Source: SZUA-252 sp035716005 (GTDB lineage Bacteria > Eisenbacteria > RBG-16-71-46 > SZUA-252). Taken from it: a DNA stretch of 64,000 nt. The DNA is taken from positions 1 to 64,000 of the forward strand of contig DASTKG010000097.1 in assembly GCA_035716005.1 (NCBI GenBank). Direction: 5' to 3'. The notes under the pieces were generated by a model. The model had not been told where the DNA came from. It saw nothing but the letters and a program-made list of their open reading frames with translations, and searched no databases. Made by a program: the position numbers and the translations under genes. Below are positions 42,318-50,690 of the stretch, one piece after another. Positions within the stretch are counted from its first letter, which is position 1; each line of letters opens with the position of its first letter.

Positions 42318-42384
42318 CCTAGCTTGGCTTTCGATGCCGGACTCCCCCTCCGCGATTCGGGGGGACCGGGCCGAGCCTCCTAGG
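42318..42384 (+). ncRNA. Structured 5' leader of trxB, switch-like
   Basis: The transcript leader can fold into a three-tier hairpin: CCTAG (42318-42322) with CTAGG (42380-42384), CTTGGC (42323-42328) with GCCGAG (42370-42375), and TCCCCC (42343-42348) with GGGGGG-A (42359-42365). The CTCCT at 42377-42381 can instead pair with the ribosome-binding AGGAG (42401-42405). The two pairings share bases 42380-42381 and are mutually exclusive. No known riboswitch class is recognised. Confidence 0.5.
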
Positions 42385-42416
42385 CATCAAAACCCGAACC
42401 AGGAGCCTCCTGTTCC

Positions 42417-43385
42417 ATGTCCACCACCGATACACGTCAAGTGATTGTCCTCGGCTCGGGAGCCGCGGGCCTCACCGCCGCCATCTACGCGGCGCGGGCC
42501 AATCTCATGCCCCTCCTCTTCGAGGGGGTCCAGCCGGGCGGACAGCTCACCATCACGAGCGAGGTCGAAAACTACCCCGGCTTCCGCGACGCCATCACCG
42601 GCCCGGTACTCATGGCCGACATGCGCGCCCAGGCGGAGCGATTCGGAACCGAGTTCGTGCAGGCCCAGGTCGAGTCGGTGAATCTGGAGAAGCGCCCGTT
42701 CGAGCTGACGGCCGACGGCAAGATCTTCCGCGCGCACGCCCTCATCGTCGCCACGGGGGCGTCCGCGAAGCTCCTTGGAATCCCGAGCGAGACGAAGCTG
42801 ATGGGGCACGGCGTCTCCGCGTGCGCCACCTGCGACGGCTTCTTCTTCCGCGGGAAGCGAGTCATGGTGGTCGGCGGCGGCGACACCGCGATGGAAGAGG
42901 CGACCTTCCTCACGAAGTTCGCGTCCCATGTCACCGTCGTCCACCGGCGTGGGGAACTCCGCGCGTCGAAGATCATGCAGGAGCGGGCGCGCGAGAACGC
43001 GAAGATCTCCTTCATCTGGAACGCCGAGATCGCGGAGATCCACGACGTCGCGAAGGGAACCGTGACGGGCGTCCGGCTTCGCGACACGACGAACGGGACC
43101 GAACGCGACGTGGAGATCGACGGCGTCTTCATGGGGATCGGCCACCAGCCGAACACGACGCTCTTCGAGGGGAAGCTGGAGCTCCATCCGAACGGCTACA
43201 TCAAGACCCACGACGGCATGAAGACGAGCGTCGAGGGCGTCTTCGCCGCGGGCGACGTCCAGGACTTCGTCTACCGCCAGGCGATCACCGCCGCGGGGAG
43301 CGGCTGCATGGCCGCCATCGACGCCGAGCGGTGGCTGGAGGCCCGGGCGCACGCCGCCGCGGCCGAGAAGGCGGCGAGCGCATGA
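42417..43385 (+). CDS. trxB: Thioredoxin reductase
   Basis: A 322-residue low-Mr thioredoxin reductase: FAD motif VLGSGAAGLTAAIYAARA (about 10-27), GGQLTITSEVENYPGF, redox-active CATC (Cys about 135 and 138), NADPH motif VGGGDTAMEEATFLTKFA, basic HRRGELRASKIM, and the FAD-closing AAGDVQDFVYRQAITAAGSGCMAA. It passes electrons from NADPH to thioredoxin. ATG 42417 has AGGAG 11 nt upstream, within the switch-like leader. It overlaps the ETF-QO gene by 4 bp. Confidence 0.94.
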   Translation: MSTTDTRQVIVLGSGAAGLTAAIYAARANLMPLLFEGVQPGGQLTITSEVENYPGFRDAITGPVLMADMRAQAERFGTEFVQAQVESVNLEKRPFELTADGKIFRAHALIVATGASAKLLGIPSETKLMGHGVSACATCDGFFFRGKRVMVVGGGDTAMEEATFLTKFASHVTVVHRRGELRASKIMQERARENAKISFIWNAEIAEIHDVAKGTVTGVRLRDTTNGTERDVEIDGVFMGIGHQPNTTLFEGKLELHPNGYIKTHDGMKTSVEGVFAAGDVQDFVYRQAITAAGSGCMAAIDAERWLEARAHAAAAEKAASA

Positions 43386-45076
43386 GCGATCAGCGCGACG
43401 TTCTCGAGGTCGACGTCCTCTTCGTCGGCGGCGGCCCCTCCGGGCTCGCCGGCGCGCTCCGCCTCACGCAGCTCATCGAGGCGCACAATCAGAAGGCGGC
43501 GTCCGGCGGCGGCGCGCCGCTCGGCGACGTGACGATCGCGGTTCTCGAGAAGGCCTCCGAGATCGGCGCGCACGGGATCTCCGGCTGCGTGATGGATCCG
43601 CGCGGACTGCGCGAGCTCCTGCCCGACTACCGCGAGAAGGGCGCCCCCATCGAGGCCGACGTCTCGAGCGACGATCTCTATCTCTTCTCCAAGGCGGGCC
43701 AGGTCCGCTTCCCCATCCTTCCGCCCCCGATGCAGAACCACGGCAACCACGTCATCTCGCTCGGCGCGCTGGAGAAGTGGCTCGGCGGCCTCGTCGAGGC
43801 GACGGGCGCGTACGTCCTCCCCAACATGGCCGCCGTCGACGCCCTCTTCGAGGGGGAGCAGATGGTCGGCGTGAGGACCGGCGACAAGGGAGTCGACCGG
43901 CACGGGAACCGGAAGCCGAACTTCGAGCCGGGCGCCGACGTCCGCGCCAAGGTCACGGTGCTGGCGGAGGGCGTGCGCGGCTCGCTCGCGAAGCGGCTGA
44001 ACCCGAAGCTTCGCCTCGACGAGGGGCGCGCGCCGCAGATCTACGCGACCGGCGTGAAGGAAGTCTGGCAGATGCCCGCCGGGCGCGTCCCGAAGGGGCG
44101 CGTCGTCCACACGATGGGCTTCCCGCTCGACAGCGAGACGTTCGGCGGCGGCTTCATCTACGGCATGGACGGCGACAAGTGGACGATCGGCTTCGTGACC
44201 GGACTCGACTACAGGAATCCGACCACCGACCCGCACGGCCTCTTCCAGGCGTTCAAGCGGCATCCTTTCGTCGCCGCTCTCCTCGAGGGCGGCACGATCC
44301 TCTCCTACGGCGCGAAGGCGATCCCCGAGGGAGGCTTCTATTCGATGCCGCGCCTCTCCTGGAACGGCGGCCTCCAGGTCGGCGACAGCGCGGCCTTCCT
44401 GAACGGACAGCGCCTGAAGGGCGTCCACCTCGCGATCAAGTCGGGAATGCTCGCGGCCGAGACCGCCTTCGAAGCGCTCCTCGCCGGCAAGTTCGACGCG
44501 GCGACGCTCGGCTCCTACGACGCCAAGGTGCGCGCCTCGTGGGCGTGGCAGGAGCTTCATGGAGTTCGGAATTTCCATCAGGGTTTCGAGCACGGGATGT
44601 GGATGGGGATGGTGAACACCGGCCTCCAGCTCGTCACGGGCGGTCGCGGGCTGGGCGAGCGCCCGACCTGGCATGCCGGCCACGAGCGGATGCGAACGCT
44701 GAAGGCGGCGGGCGTCGCGCCGATCTCGCTGGAGGAGACGCAGCGCCGCTACGACAACGAGCGCACCTTCACGAAGGTGAACGACGTCTTCCATTCGGGC
44801 ACGAAGCACGACGAGGACCAGCCGTCGCATCTCCTCGTCTCCGACACCTCGATCTGCGCCACGCGCTGCCGCGAGGAGTACGGGAATCCCTGCCAGCACT
44901 TCTGCCCCGCCAACGTCTACGAGATGGTTCCGGACGGCGACCGCGGCGCCGTGAAGCTGAAACTGAATCCGTCGAACTGCGTCCACTGCAAGACGTGCGA
45001 CATCGCCGATCCGTACCAGATCATCACCTGGGTCCCGCCGGAGGGAGGCGGCGGCCCGAACTACGTCCATCTGTGA
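43382..45076 (+). CDS. Electron-transfer flavoprotein-ubiquinone oxidoreductase
   Basis: A 564-residue FixC/ETF-QO protein. The FAD motif VLFVGGGPSGLAGALRL is at about 13, then GISGCVMDPRGLREL, the quinone-facing membrane segments, and the C-terminal ferredoxin-like domain (about 490-560) with the 4Fe-4S Cys residues in CATRC, CQHFCPANVYE and CVHCKTCDI. It moves electrons from ETF, and so from acyl-CoA and branched-chain amino acid oxidation, to the quinone pool at the inner membrane. ATG 43382 overlaps the trxB stop. The E. coli-type FixC is shorter; this is the full mitochondrial-type enzyme. Confidence 0.92.
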   Translation: MSDQRDVLEVDVLFVGGGPSGLAGALRLTQLIEAHNQKAASGGGAPLGDVTIAVLEKASEIGAHGISGCVMDPRGLRELLPDYREKGAPIEADVSSDDLYLFSKAGQVRFPILPPPMQNHGNHVISLGALEKWLGGLVEATGAYVLPNMAAVDALFEGEQMVGVRTGDKGVDRHGNRKPNFEPGADVRAKVTVLAEGVRGSLAKRLNPKLRLDEGRAPQIYATGVKEVWQMPAGRVPKGRVVHTMGFPLDSETFGGGFIYGMDGDKWTIGFVTGLDYRNPTTDPHGLFQAFKRHPFVAALLEGGTILSYGAKAIPEGGFYSMPRLSWNGGLQVGDSAAFLNGQRLKGVHLAIKSGMLAAETAFEALLAGKFDAATLGSYDAKVRASWAWQELHGVRNFHQGFEHGMWMGMVNTGLQLVTGGRGLGERPTWHAGHERMRTLKAAGVAPISLEETQRRYDNERTFTKVNDVFHSGTKHDEDQPSHLLVSDTSICATRCREEYGNPCQHFCPANVYEMVPDGDRGAVKLKLNPSNCVHCKTCDIADPYQIITWVPPEGGGGPNYVHL

Positions 45077-45783
45077 GCCCGGCCCGGGCCGGGGCGGTCG
45101 GGACGGGGGCCGGAGCCCGTCTCCGAGGCATTTCCAAGACCTATCCCGCCGCCGGCGAGGACGTCCACGCTCTCCGCGACATCGACCTCGACGTCGCCCC
45201 CGGTGAGATCGTCGCCCTCCTCGGGCGAAGCGGCTCCGGGAAGACGACGCTCCTCAACATCCTCGGCACCCTCGATCGCCCCACGTCGGGCTCGATCGAG
45301 ATCGCCGGACGGAGGGTCGACGGACTCGACGAGAGCGAGCTCCTGCGCCTGAGGCGCGAGTCGCTCGGCTTCGTCTTCCAGTTCTTTCATCTCCTTCCCT
45401 ATCTGAGCGCGCTCGAGAACGCGGTCCTTCCGCTCTGGCTGGCCGGCCATCACGGGCCCGAGGCCGCGCTGCGGGCCCGGGAGCTCCTCGCGCGGGTCGG
45501 ACTCTCCGACAAGGCCGACCGCCCGGCCGGACGCCTCTCGGGGGGCGAGATGCAGCGAGTGGCCGTGGCCCGCGCGCTCGTGAACGAGCCGGCCCTGATC
45601 CTCGCGGACGAGCCGACGGGAAATCTCGACCAGGCGAACGCGGAGACGGTCCTCGACCTCCTCCGAGGGCTCGTGCGCGAGCAGGGGGTCACGCTCGTTC
45701 TCGCCACCCACAGCGAGGCCGCCGCCGCGAGCGCCGACCGCCGCGTCCGCCTCCTCGACGGCCGCATCGTGGGAATCGACTAG
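45073..45783 (+). CDS. ABC transporter ATP-binding protein (AttE/LolD type)
   Basis: A 236-residue ATPase starting with GTG 45073 (GTGA overlap with the ETF-QO stop). A 20-residue leader precedes ISKTYPAAGEDVHALRDIDL. Walker A is LLGRSGSGKTTLL, the signature is LSGGEMQRVAVARAL, and Walker B is LILADEPTGNLD. The LolD/MacB-type signature fits the large FtsX-type permease next to it. With the permease and the AttH-like protein it forms an AttEFGH-like export operon. Confidence 0.92.
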   Translation: MSPARAGAVGTGAGARLRGISKTYPAAGEDVHALRDIDLDVAPGEIVALLGRSGSGKTTLLNILGTLDRPTSGSIEIAGRRVDGLDESELLRLRRESLGFVFQFFHLLPYLSALENAVLPLWLAGHHGPEAALRARELLARVGLSDKADRPAGRLSGGEMQRVAVARALVNEPALILADEPTGNLDQANAETVLDLLRGLVREQGVTLVLATHSEAAAASADRRVRLLDGRIVGID

Positions 45784-45795
45784 GCCGCCCGCCCC

Positions 45796-48378
45796 GTGAC
45801 GGGAACGATCCGAGCCCTCGGCTTCCGGCCGCTCCGCCGGCACGTGGGGCGAACGCTCGTCACGCTCCTCGGCGTGGCCGCCGGCGTGGCGGTCTCGATC
45901 GGCATCGATCTCGCCGCGCAGGCCTCCATTCGCTCCTTCTCGGAGTCGGCTCGGGCCGTGGCCGGACGCGCCGCCCTGCGCGTCCATCACCGTCCCCTCC
46001 CGCTCCCCGAGTCGACCCTCGTGGCGCTCGCTCCCTTCCAGACGCGGGCGCTCCTCCTGCCGACGCTCGAGGCGGTGGCGCGTGCCCACGGCCCGACCGG
46101 ACCGGCGTTCTCGATCCTGGGAGTCGATCTCCTCGGCGACCCGCGCTTCGCTCCCGAGCGGAGCGCGCCCCCCGACCTCGCGCGGGCGAGATCCCTCTTC
46201 GACGGCGGGACCCTCTTCATCCCCGAGGGGCTCGCCGCGCGATTGCGGGCGTCGGCGCCCGCGGGCGCGGCGTCGGGATCGTCCGACTCGATCGACGTCA
46301 TCGTCGGAACGAGGCGCCATCGGTTTCGGATCGCCACGATCCCCGTCGCCCCCTCCGATCGGGCCCTCTCCGCCTCGGCGGGCGCCGCGTTCCTCGACAT
46401 CGCGCCGTTCCAGGAGCGCTTCGGCCGCCGCGGCGAGCTCGACTGGATCGACATCGAAGCGCGAGCGGGCGTGGACCGGGCGAAGCTGCGCGCCGACATC
46501 GCGGCGCTCCTCGGCGCCGATCTCCGCGTGGAACCGCCCGAGGAGCGCGCGCTCCAGATGGAGCGGATGCTCGACTCCTACCGGCGGAACCTCCGCGCCC
46601 TCACGCTCGTCTCCCTCATCGTCGGCGTGCTTCTCGCGTACAACGCCCTCCTCTCCTCGGTCCTCCAGCGCCGCGGCGAGATCTCGCTCCTTCGCGCGCT
46701 CGGAATCCCGGGGCCGCTTCTCGCGATCGTCTTCGGGATCGAGGCCCTCGCGGTCGGGCTCGCCGGCGGCATCGGCGGCACGCTCCTCGGCCTCCTCCTC
46801 GCGCGGGGCTCGCTCGGCGTCGTGAGCCGGACGGTGAGCGAGCTCTACGGCCGCATCACGCCGGGGGCGGCGACCCTCACCGCCGAACACTGGATCGCCG
46901 GCATGTCGCTCGGACTCGGCGCCGCCCTTCTCGCCGCGGCCGGTCCTCTGCGCGAGGCGATGCGGATCCGCCCGCTCGAATTCCTGCGCGAGGAGCATCC
47001 CGGCGCGCCCCTCGCGCGCGTCTCGTCGCGCCGGCTCCTCGCCGCCGCGGCGGCGGTCGCGGTGGCCCTCTACGTCCTCTGGCGCCCCACGGGAATCGGC
47101 GCCGGCGTTCGCGGCTACGTCGGCGCGGGCGCCGCGCTCCTCGCGGGCTCTCTCCTCGCCGAGCCGTTCTTCACGTTCCTGACGCATCGCCTTCGCCCCC
47201 TCTTCCAGCGCCTCGCGCCCCCGGCGGGCCGGATCGCGTGGGCCACGGCGCTCGCCGCCCGCCGGCGACTCGGCGTTGCCGTGGCCGCGCTTCTCCTCGC
47301 CTACGCCATCGTCTGGGGGATGGCCTCGCTCGTGAAATCGTTCCGCGTCACCGTCGACACGTGGGCCGGCTCCACGCTCCGGGCCGATCTCTGGGTCACG
47401 CCGCAGAGCCGGGCGGGGAGCCCCACCGAGGGAACGATGCCGGCGGCCTGGCGGCCGCGCCTCGCCGCGCTGCCCGAGGTGGCCGACGTCGACGCCTTTC
47501 GCGTCCGCGAGACGCTCCTCGACGGCGAGATCGCCTTCCTCGGAGCGGGCGAGACGAGCGTCCTCGCGAAGCACGGCTATCTCCCGCTCGCCGACGGCTC
47601 CGATCCGAGGCCTCGTCTCGCCGCGATGCGGGGAGGGCGGCACGCCTTCGTCTCGGAGCCGCTCGCCCGCCGGCGCGGTCTCGCCGTGGGCGATTCCGTG
47701 GCGCTCGACTCGCCGACGGGACGGCATCGCTACGAGATCCTCGCCGTCTACCGCGACTACGCCTCCGACCGGGGCTACGTCGTGCTCGATCGCGAAACCT
47801 ATCTCGCCGACTTCCGCGACTCGCTCGTCAGCACGTACGCCCTCTACCTCCACCCCGGCGTCACGCCCGAGCGCGGCGCGGCCGCCGTCTCCGCCCTCCT
47901 CGGCCCGGAGGAGTACGTCCGGCTCACCGACACGCGGACGATCCGGCGCGAGGTCCAGCGGGTGCTCCGCAACACCTTCGCCGTGACCGACGCGCTCGAG
48001 ATCGTGGCGATGGTGGTGGCGCTCCTCTCGGTGCTCGGAACGCTGGCGGCCCTGGTCCTCGAGCGCACGAGGGAGATCGGCGTGCTCCGCGCGATCGGAG
48101 CGAGCCGCGGCCAGGTGACGGCGGCGCTCCTCCTCGAAGGGGCGCTCCTCGCCGCCGCGGGGCTCCTCCTCGGCGCCTTGACCGGGATTCTCCTGAGCGC
48201 CGTGCTCGTCTACGTCGTGAATCGCGAGTCGTTCGGCTGGACGCTCGCCCTCGCCACGCCGTGGCGGCACACGCTCTTCTTCGCCCTCGTCCTCTTCGCG
48301 GCCGCGCTCCTCGCGGCGGTGCCGCCCGCGCGCCGCGCGGCCTCGGTCCCGCCCCGGGAGGCGATGTCCCGTGCGTAG
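45796..48378 (+). CDS. ABC transporter permease, double FtsX domain (AttFG-like)
   Basis: An 860-residue fused permease starting with GTG 45796. Two homologous halves are visible, each with an N-terminal helix, an extracytoplasmic domain and FtsX domains. The first FtsX unit is at about 265-385 (SSVLQRRGEISLLRALGIPG); the second at about 730-850 (LVLERTREIGVLRAIGASRGQV). It ends PARRAASVPPREAMSRA. The fused arrangement corresponds to AttF plus AttG. It overlaps the next gene by 8 bp. The exported substrate is unknown; in the family a lipocalin-like protein acts with it. Confidence 0.9.
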   Translation: MTGTIRALGFRPLRRHVGRTLVTLLGVAAGVAVSIGIDLAAQASIRSFSESARAVAGRAALRVHHRPLPLPESTLVALAPFQTRALLLPTLEAVARAHGPTGPAFSILGVDLLGDPRFAPERSAPPDLARARSLFDGGTLFIPEGLAARLRASAPAGAASGSSDSIDVIVGTRRHRFRIATIPVAPSDRALSASAGAAFLDIAPFQERFGRRGELDWIDIEARAGVDRAKLRADIAALLGADLRVEPPEERALQMERMLDSYRRNLRALTLVSLIVGVLLAYNALLSSVLQRRGEISLLRALGIPGPLLAIVFGIEALAVGLAGGIGGTLLGLLLARGSLGVVSRTVSELYGRITPGAATLTAEHWIAGMSLGLGAALLAAAGPLREAMRIRPLEFLREEHPGAPLARVSSRRLLAAAAAVAVALYVLWRPTGIGAGVRGYVGAGAALLAGSLLAEPFFTFLTHRLRPLFQRLAPPAGRIAWATALAARRRLGVAVAALLLAYAIVWGMASLVKSFRVTVDTWAGSTLRADLWVTPQSRAGSPTEGTMPAAWRPRLAALPEVADVDAFRVRETLLDGEIAFLGAGETSVLAKHGYLPLADGSDPRPRLAAMRGGRHAFVSEPLARRRGLAVGDSVALDSPTGRHRYEILAVYRDYASDRGYVVLDRETYLADFRDSLVSTYALYLHPGVTPERGAAAVSALLGPEEYVRLTDTRTIRREVQRVLRNTFAVTDALEIVAMVVALLSVLGTLAALVLERTREIGVLRAIGASRGQVTAALLLEGALLAAAGLLLGALTGILLSAVLVYVVNRESFGWTLALATPWRHTLFFALVLFAAALLAAVPPARRAASVPPREAMSRA

Positions 48379-49579
48379 CCGCGTCGCCGCCCTCGGCGCG
48401 TGGCCGGCGCTTCGCGGCGCGCTCCTGATCGCCGCGCTCCTCGGCGCGGCGGGGGCCGGAGTTCCGCCGCGCCGCATCGATTCCGACCGCGATCCCGGCG
48501 TGATCTCCTTCCCTCGCGCCCTGGGGGCGCATCCCGACGCGGCGCTCGAATGGTGGTATGTCACGGCGATCCTCCGCGACGACGACGGGCGAACGCTCGG
48601 CGCGCAGTGGACTCTCTTCCGCGTCCGGCTCGACCGGCTCGGCGGCGGCGCGCCGGCGACCGGCGCCGCTCCCGCGGCGGGCGGCGCGCCCTCCGCCTGG
48701 CGGCCCGGCGATCTCTACTTCGCGCACGTCGCCATCGGCGATTCCGCGTCCCATTCCTTCGGCGTGGCGGAGCGCGTCGGCCGCACGGGGATCGCCATCG
48801 CCGGCGCGGACACGGCCGATCTCGACGTCCGGATTCGCGACTGGTTCCTCCGCCGCGGGAGCGACGGGCGTTTTCGCCTGCGCGGCGCGAACGACGAGAG
48901 AACGCTCGAACTCACCCTCACGCCGTCGCGGCCCCGCCCCGTGGCGTGGGGCCCGGCCTTCCGCAGCGCGAAGAGCCCCGACCCGCGCTACTTCTCTCGC
49001 TATCAGACCGACCCGTGGATGCGCGCCGAGGGGACGATCTCCCCCGGGCCGGGAGCGGGGCGGCCCGTTCGGGGGACGGCATGGTTCGACCACGAATGGA
49101 GCGACGGCGCCTTCGACAGCGCGGTCGTCGGGTGGGACTGGCTCGGCGCGCGGCTCGGGGACGGGCGCGCCGTGATGCTCTACCGGCTTCGGGACGCCCG
49201 CGGCGGCACGCGGCACTTCTTCGGCGGCATCGTGGAACGCGACGGCCGCGTCATCCCCGTCGGCCCGGGCCAGGCGCGATGGAGCCCTCTCCGCGAATGG
49301 CGGAGCCCCAGAACCGAGGCGCGCTATCCCGTGGCCTGGCGCATTCTCCTCGAGCCGCCCGGGGCGGCGCGCATGACGCTCGATTTCGGCGCCTCGTTCG
49401 ACGCCCAGGAGCTCGTCACGGACAAGAGCACGCGCGTCACGTACTGGGAAGGGATGGTGAGCGGGACGGCGGAGGAAGAGGGAGCGCGGACGCCCCTCGA
49501 GGGCTACCTGGAATTGACGGGATACGCCGGAGGCGGCGTGCCGGGACGGATCAGTAGCGGGGAACCGACGGGTCGATGA
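48371..49579 (+). CDS. AttH-like lipocalin/carotenoid-hydratase-family protein
   Basis: A 402-residue protein starting at GTG 48371, with a hydrophobic N-terminal segment (LRGALLIAALLGAAGAG) that is a likely signal or anchor. The family hallmark EWWYVTAIL appears at about 57, followed by QWTLFRVRL. The second lipocalin domain has GTAWFDHEWSDGAF (about 235-250) and WLEL-like ending. This is the CrtC/AttH lipocalin-like family, which sits beside AttEFG ABC transporters. It may bind or modify the exported lipid-like substrate. Its last 29 bp overlap the convergent rhodanese gene. Confidence 0.88.
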   Translation: MRSRVAALGAWPALRGALLIAALLGAAGAGVPPRRIDSDRDPGVISFPRALGAHPDAALEWWYVTAILRDDDGRTLGAQWTLFRVRLDRLGGGAPATGAAPAAGGAPSAWRPGDLYFAHVAIGDSASHSFGVAERVGRTGIAIAGADTADLDVRIRDWFLRRGSDGRFRLRGANDERTLELTLTPSRPRPVAWGPAFRSAKSPDPRYFSRYQTDPWMRAEGTISPGPGAGRPVRGTAWFDHEWSDGAFDSAVVGWDWLGARLGDGRAVMLYRLRDARGGTRHFFGGIVERDGRVIPVGPGQARWSPLREWRSPRTEARYPVAWRILLEPPGAARMTLDFGASFDAQELVTDKSTRVTYWEGMVSGTAEEEGARTPLEGYLELTGYAGGGVPGRISSGEPTGR

Positions 49580-49886
49580 GCTCGGACCAGGCGTCGATGC
49601 CGCCCGTGAGATTCCGCACCTTGCGGTAGCCGGCGTTCCAGAGAACGAGGCAGGCGTCGACGCTCCGCTCGCCGACGTGGCAGTAGACGATCACTTCCCT
49701 CGAAGGCTCGAGCTCGCCGAGGCGCGACTCCAGCTCGCCGAGCGGGATGTGGATGGCGCCGTCGAGATGGGCGCGCTCCCACTCCCAGTCCTCGCGCACG
49801 TCGAGGAGGACGAAGTCCTCCCCCGCGTCCGCCATCTCGCGCACCAGTTCGGGCGAAATTTCGAGCTCGTCGAGGTGATCGCGCAC
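49551..49886 (-). CDS. Rhodanese-like domain protein
   Basis: A 111-residue single rhodanese domain starting with GTG 49886: ISPELVREMADAGEDFVLLDVREDWEWERAHLDGAIHIPLGEL (in pieces), the active-site loop YCHVGERS with catalytic Cys (about 69), and NLTGGIDAW. It can carry a persulfide for sulfur transfer. The gene follows the ccmD gene by 7 nt, so it is probably the last gene of the ccm operon. It overlaps the convergent AttH-like gene by 29 bp. Confidence 0.9.
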   Translation of the reverse strand: MRDHLDELEISPELVREMADAGEDFVLLDVREDWEWERAHLDGAIHIPLGELESRLGELEPSREVIVYCHVGERSVDACLVLWNAGYRKVRNLTGGIDAWSELIDPSVPRY

Positions 49887-49893
49887 GGGCTTC

Positions 49894-49992
49894 CTACTCT
49901 CCGCTCAGGGAGCGCTCGCGCGAGGCGGTGGCGAGCGCCCAGAGGATCCAGATCACGACGGTGACGATGTAGGAGATGATGGCGTAGATCAC
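49894..49992 (-). CDS. ccmD: CcmD-like small membrane protein
   Basis: A 32-residue protein from GTG 49992 (overlapping the ccmC stop by 4 bp): a single membrane helix (IISYIVTVVIWILWALATA) and a short cytoplasmic tail, RERSLSGE. CcmD is a small helix protein that associates with CcmABC and helps release holo-CcmE. The position after ccmC and the size fit. The gene is too short for most gene finders. Confidence 0.7.
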   Translation of the reverse strand: MIYAIISYIVTVVIWILWALATASRERSLSGE

Positions 49993-50690
49993 GCCTGCCT
50001 CCTCCCTTCCGACGGGGCCGGAAGGGCCGGGTCGGCGAGGGCGCGCGCCTCCGCGCGCCACTCGAGGCGCAGCCGCTGGAGGAGCGCCGCCGCGTAGAAG
50101 ACCATCCACGCCGCCATGCCCACGAGAAGCGTGATCCTCATCTCGGGGACCATGGTGACGTTCTTCGGGTGGAGCGATCCGCGCCACCATTCGATCGACT
50201 TCCAGACGATCGGCAGGTTCACGAAGAAGACGATCCCCATGACCGACGAGATCGTCCGCCGCGACTCGGAACGAAGCGACGCCCGCACCACGTGGTAGCC
50301 GGCGTAGAGAATCCAGAGGATGAGGAAGGTGGTGAGCCTCGGCTCCCACGTCCACCAGGTGTTCCAGGCCGAGCGGGCCCAGAGCGGCCCGGTGATCATC
50401 ACGACGGTCGCGAAGACCATCCCGATCTCGCACGAGGCCGCGGCCAGCCCGTCCCAGCGCCAGTCCTTCGTCGCCAGGTAGGCGATGCTCGCCGCGAAGG
50501 TGACGCCGAAGGCGATGAGTGTGGCGATGGCGCTCGGCACGTGCACGTAGACGATCTTCTGGACCGGCCCCATCTGCACCTCGATCGGCGCGCGGCTCGC
50601 CATCCAGAACGAGATCGCCACCAGCGCGAGGGACGCGGCCCACAGCGCCTTGCCGACCCCGTTCCACCATCGCGGAATCGTCGGATTCAC
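49989..50690 (-). CDS. ccmC: Heme exporter CcmC (heme transfer to CcmE)
   Basis: A 233-residue six-helix protein starting with GTG 50690 (GTGA overlap with ccmB). It has KIVYVHVPSA (conserved periplasmic/helix His), the tryptophan-rich WWD-type loop WNTWWTWEPRLTT and a second His region (GSLHPK). The loop reads WWTWE instead of the usual WWVWD. CcmC binds heme at the periplasmic WWD face and attaches it to CcmE. Tail residues (EARALADPALPAPSEGR) are lineage-specific. Confidence 0.92.
   Translation of the reverse strand: MNPTIPRWWNGVGKALWAASLALVAISFWMASRAPIEVQMGPVQKIVYVHVPSAIATLIAFGVTFAASIAYLATKDWRWDGLAAASCEIGMVFATVVMITGPLWARSAWNTWWTWEPRLTTFLILWILYAGYHVVRASLRSESRRTISSVMGIVFFVNLPIVWKSIEWWRGSLHPKNVTMVPEMRITLLVGMAAWMVFYAAALLQRLRLEWRAEARALADPALPAPSEGRRQA

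Noticed and set aside
45061..48564. A 1,167-codon minus-strand open frame opposite the ABC ATPase and permease
   Set aside because: It is made of Arg/Glu/Gly/Ala low-complexity sequence, has no domain, and is the antisense shadow of high-GC third-position coding.
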